This document shows positions 35,760-36,721 of a DNA stretch of 36,721 nucleotides, piece after piece. The stretch comes from an uncultured Eubacteriales bacterium (GTDB taxonomy: Bacteria > Bacillota > Clostridia > Christensenellales > Aristaeellaceae). Numbering within the stretch: the stretch's first letter is position 1; each line of letters starts with the position of its first letter. The notes beneath the pieces were generated by a model. That model made no database searches. It was not told the DNA's origin and was given only the letters and a program-made list of their open reading frames with translations. Position numbers and translations under genes: made by a program. The stretch lies in NCBI GenBank assembly GCA_902801765.1, contig CADCJO010000010.1, positions 1 to 36,721 of the forward strand, written 5' to 3'.

Positions 35760-36523
35760 CATAATCCGAAAAATCCTTGGCTTCCCAGACTCACTTCCCC
35801 GGTGCGGAGAATATGATCTCCGGAATCGTTCTGAATCATCAGGCCGCCGTCGTCGGAGACGCCCGTCACCCGGGCGTTTTTTTCTTTCCCGTCTTTTTGG
35901 TAGCGGATTTCCTTTCCGATCAGGGGCATATGGGCGCGGTAATAGGCGATGGCGTCGTCGGTGTCCAGGTTTTCCATCCCCTCCAGAAAATACCGGGCAA
36001 TGGTTCCGGCCAGGGCGAAGCGGTCAACCTCCGCATCCAGCGCCCCGGCCACGCCCGCTTCGGGGGGAAACCCAACCGGCGGCGTTTTCAGGTTCACGCC
36101 GATGCCCACAATCACGCCTTCGTCGATGCGCTCGGCCAAAATGCCGCAGACCTTTTTGCCCCGCAGGAACAGGTCGTTCACCCATTTGATTTTGGGCTGC
36201 AAGCCGGTCAATTCGTGAATGGCCCGGCACACCGCCACCGCCGCCAGGACGGTGATTTTTCCCGCGTCGGTGTTTTCGGGCGGGGAAATAAGGATACTCA
36301 TATACAGCCCCGTACCGGGCGGCGACACGAAACGCCGGCCCAGGCGCCCCCGGCCCGCCGTCTGGCTGTCCGCGGTCAGCACATAAGGCGCGGCAATTCT
36401 TCCTTCCCGCGCCCACTCCTTGAGCCGGGTGTTGGTGGAGTCCGTTTCGGACAGGGCCTGCATAGGAACGTCCGCCCAACGGGAGCCCATGCTTTCATGA
36501 ATGATTTCTTCCAAGTGGTTCAT
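35756..36523 (-). CDS. birA: Biotin-[acetyl-CoA-carboxylase] ligase, no DNA-binding domain
   Basis: This 255-residue enzyme activates biotin with ATP and attaches it to carrier proteins such as acetyl-CoA carboxylase. The biotin/adenylate loop reads TADSQTAGRGRLGRRF (about 50-65), the family KWPND motif appears as KWVNDLFLRGKKVCGILAE (about 114-132), and VGIGVNLKTP follows. The catalytic lysine is in the KxCGI segment. The chain starts directly at the catalytic core, so it is the class I type without a helix-turn-helix and does not act as a repressor. A C-terminal SH3-like domain spans about 205-250. Its last four bases overlap the queH stop. Confidence 0.95.
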   Translation of the reverse strand: MNHLEEIIHESMGSRWADVPMQALSETDSTNTRLKEWAREGRIAAPYVLTADSQTAGRGRLGRRFVSPPGTGLYMSILISPPENTDAGKITVLAAVAVCRAIHELTGLQPKIKWVNDLFLRGKKVCGILAERIDEGVIVGIGVNLKTPPVGFPPEAGVAGALDAEVDRFALAGTIARYFLEGMENLDTDDAIAYYRAHMPLIGKEIRYQKDGKEKNARVTGVSDDGGLMIQNDSGDHILRTGEVSLGSQGFFGLC

Positions 36524-36553
36524 GTTTCTGTTCCATCAATTGAATTATTGGGT

Positions 36554-36635
36554 ACTTTAATTCACTAAGTGAAACGAAGCAGGGGCCTGTGCGGCCCCCG
36601 TACCCCCGCACCAGGGGACTTTGCCCCCTGGACCC
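36554..36635 (-). repeat. Palindromic intergenic repeat, copy B (inverted)
   Basis: On the minus strand the order is GGGTCCAGG hairpin (36611-36617 with 36625-36631), GGGGCC hairpin (36582-36587 with 36593-36598), then TAGTGAATTAAAGT (complement of 36554-36567). This is the same layout as copy A at the left edge. The hairpin loop bases differ, so the pairing rather than the exact sequence is conserved. It lies between birA and the partial gene at 36704. Confidence 0.7.
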
Positions 36636-36703
36636 ATTTAGTGGATACTGCTTGACAGAGGGAATCAAATTGGTTTCCACTGTAGCAGAAAGGAACGCGG
36701 AAG

Positions 36704-36721
36704 ATGAACTTGGTGCCGTTG
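36704..36721 (+). CDS. Start of an unidentified gene, cut by the window edge
   Basis: ATG at 36704 is followed by MNLVPL only, with AAAGGA ten bases upstream and a perfect TTGACA at 36652-36657 as a possible -35. No clear -10 is visible. Six codons are too few to name a function, but the expression signals make a real start plausible. Confidence 0.35.

Overview
The window is GC-rich, densely packed and has long same-strand operons with 4-nt start/stop overlaps. It carries CIRCE-controlled groESL, a T-box-controlled metG, a DeoR regulator, a DacA-type carboxypeptidase and MsmX-style sugar ABC importers without their own ATPase. Together these point to a Gram-positive Clostridia-type bacterium, probably from a gut or rumen; a Christensenellales/Oscillospirales-like host is my inference, since no rRNA is present to prove it.

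Layout. (1) 1-5.8 kb, plus strand: a palindromic repeat, a DeoR regulator, a probable free-standing small RNA with its own promoter and terminator, a phosphoglucomutase/phosphomannomutase, an Eis-like GNAT acetyltransferase and a D,D-carboxypeptidase. (2) 5.8-20.8 kb, minus strand: one ten-gene carbohydrate locus read from a strong promoter at 20.85 kb that lies over a palindromic operator. In transcription order it encodes a cytoplasmic GH43 arabinofuranosidase-like enzyme, a secreted GH43 endo-arabinanase-like enzyme, a giant solute-binding protein with two beta-rich N-terminal modules, two permeases, a membrane NHL/TPR/YIP1 protein, a DUF5696 protein, two more permeases and a second solute-binding protein. 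The inferred task is arabinan or arabino-oligosaccharide breakdown outside the cell, import and final hydrolysis inside. (3) 20.9-25.2 kb: small proteins (DUF378, DUF1540 and a coupled proline-rich protein), the queuosine-precursor transporter queT behind a structured leader, a MITE-like repeat and T-box-metG. (4) 25.3-27.5 kb, minus strand: mutY, an ACT-domain protein and a nitrilase-superfamily amidohydrolase. (5) 27.6-29.9 kb: CIRCE-groES-groEL. (6) 29.9-35.0 kb, minus strand: a fused RNase PH/RdgB, a methyltransferase, a YfcE-type phosphoesterase, psuG and an FUSC protein with a HAD-like tail. (7) 35.1-36.7 kb: queH, convergent birA, a second copy of the palindromic repeat from the left edge in inverted orientation, and the first codons of another gene.

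The best candidates for something undescribed are the double importer built around the NHL-YIP1 and DUF5696 proteins, the tiled hairpin array inside that operon, the orphan small RNA near 1.0 kb, and the T-box leader that has absorbed a perfect 21-bp palindrome. Several families of short palindromic repeats are scattered through the intergenic regions, which suggests a genome rich in REP- or MITE-like elements.
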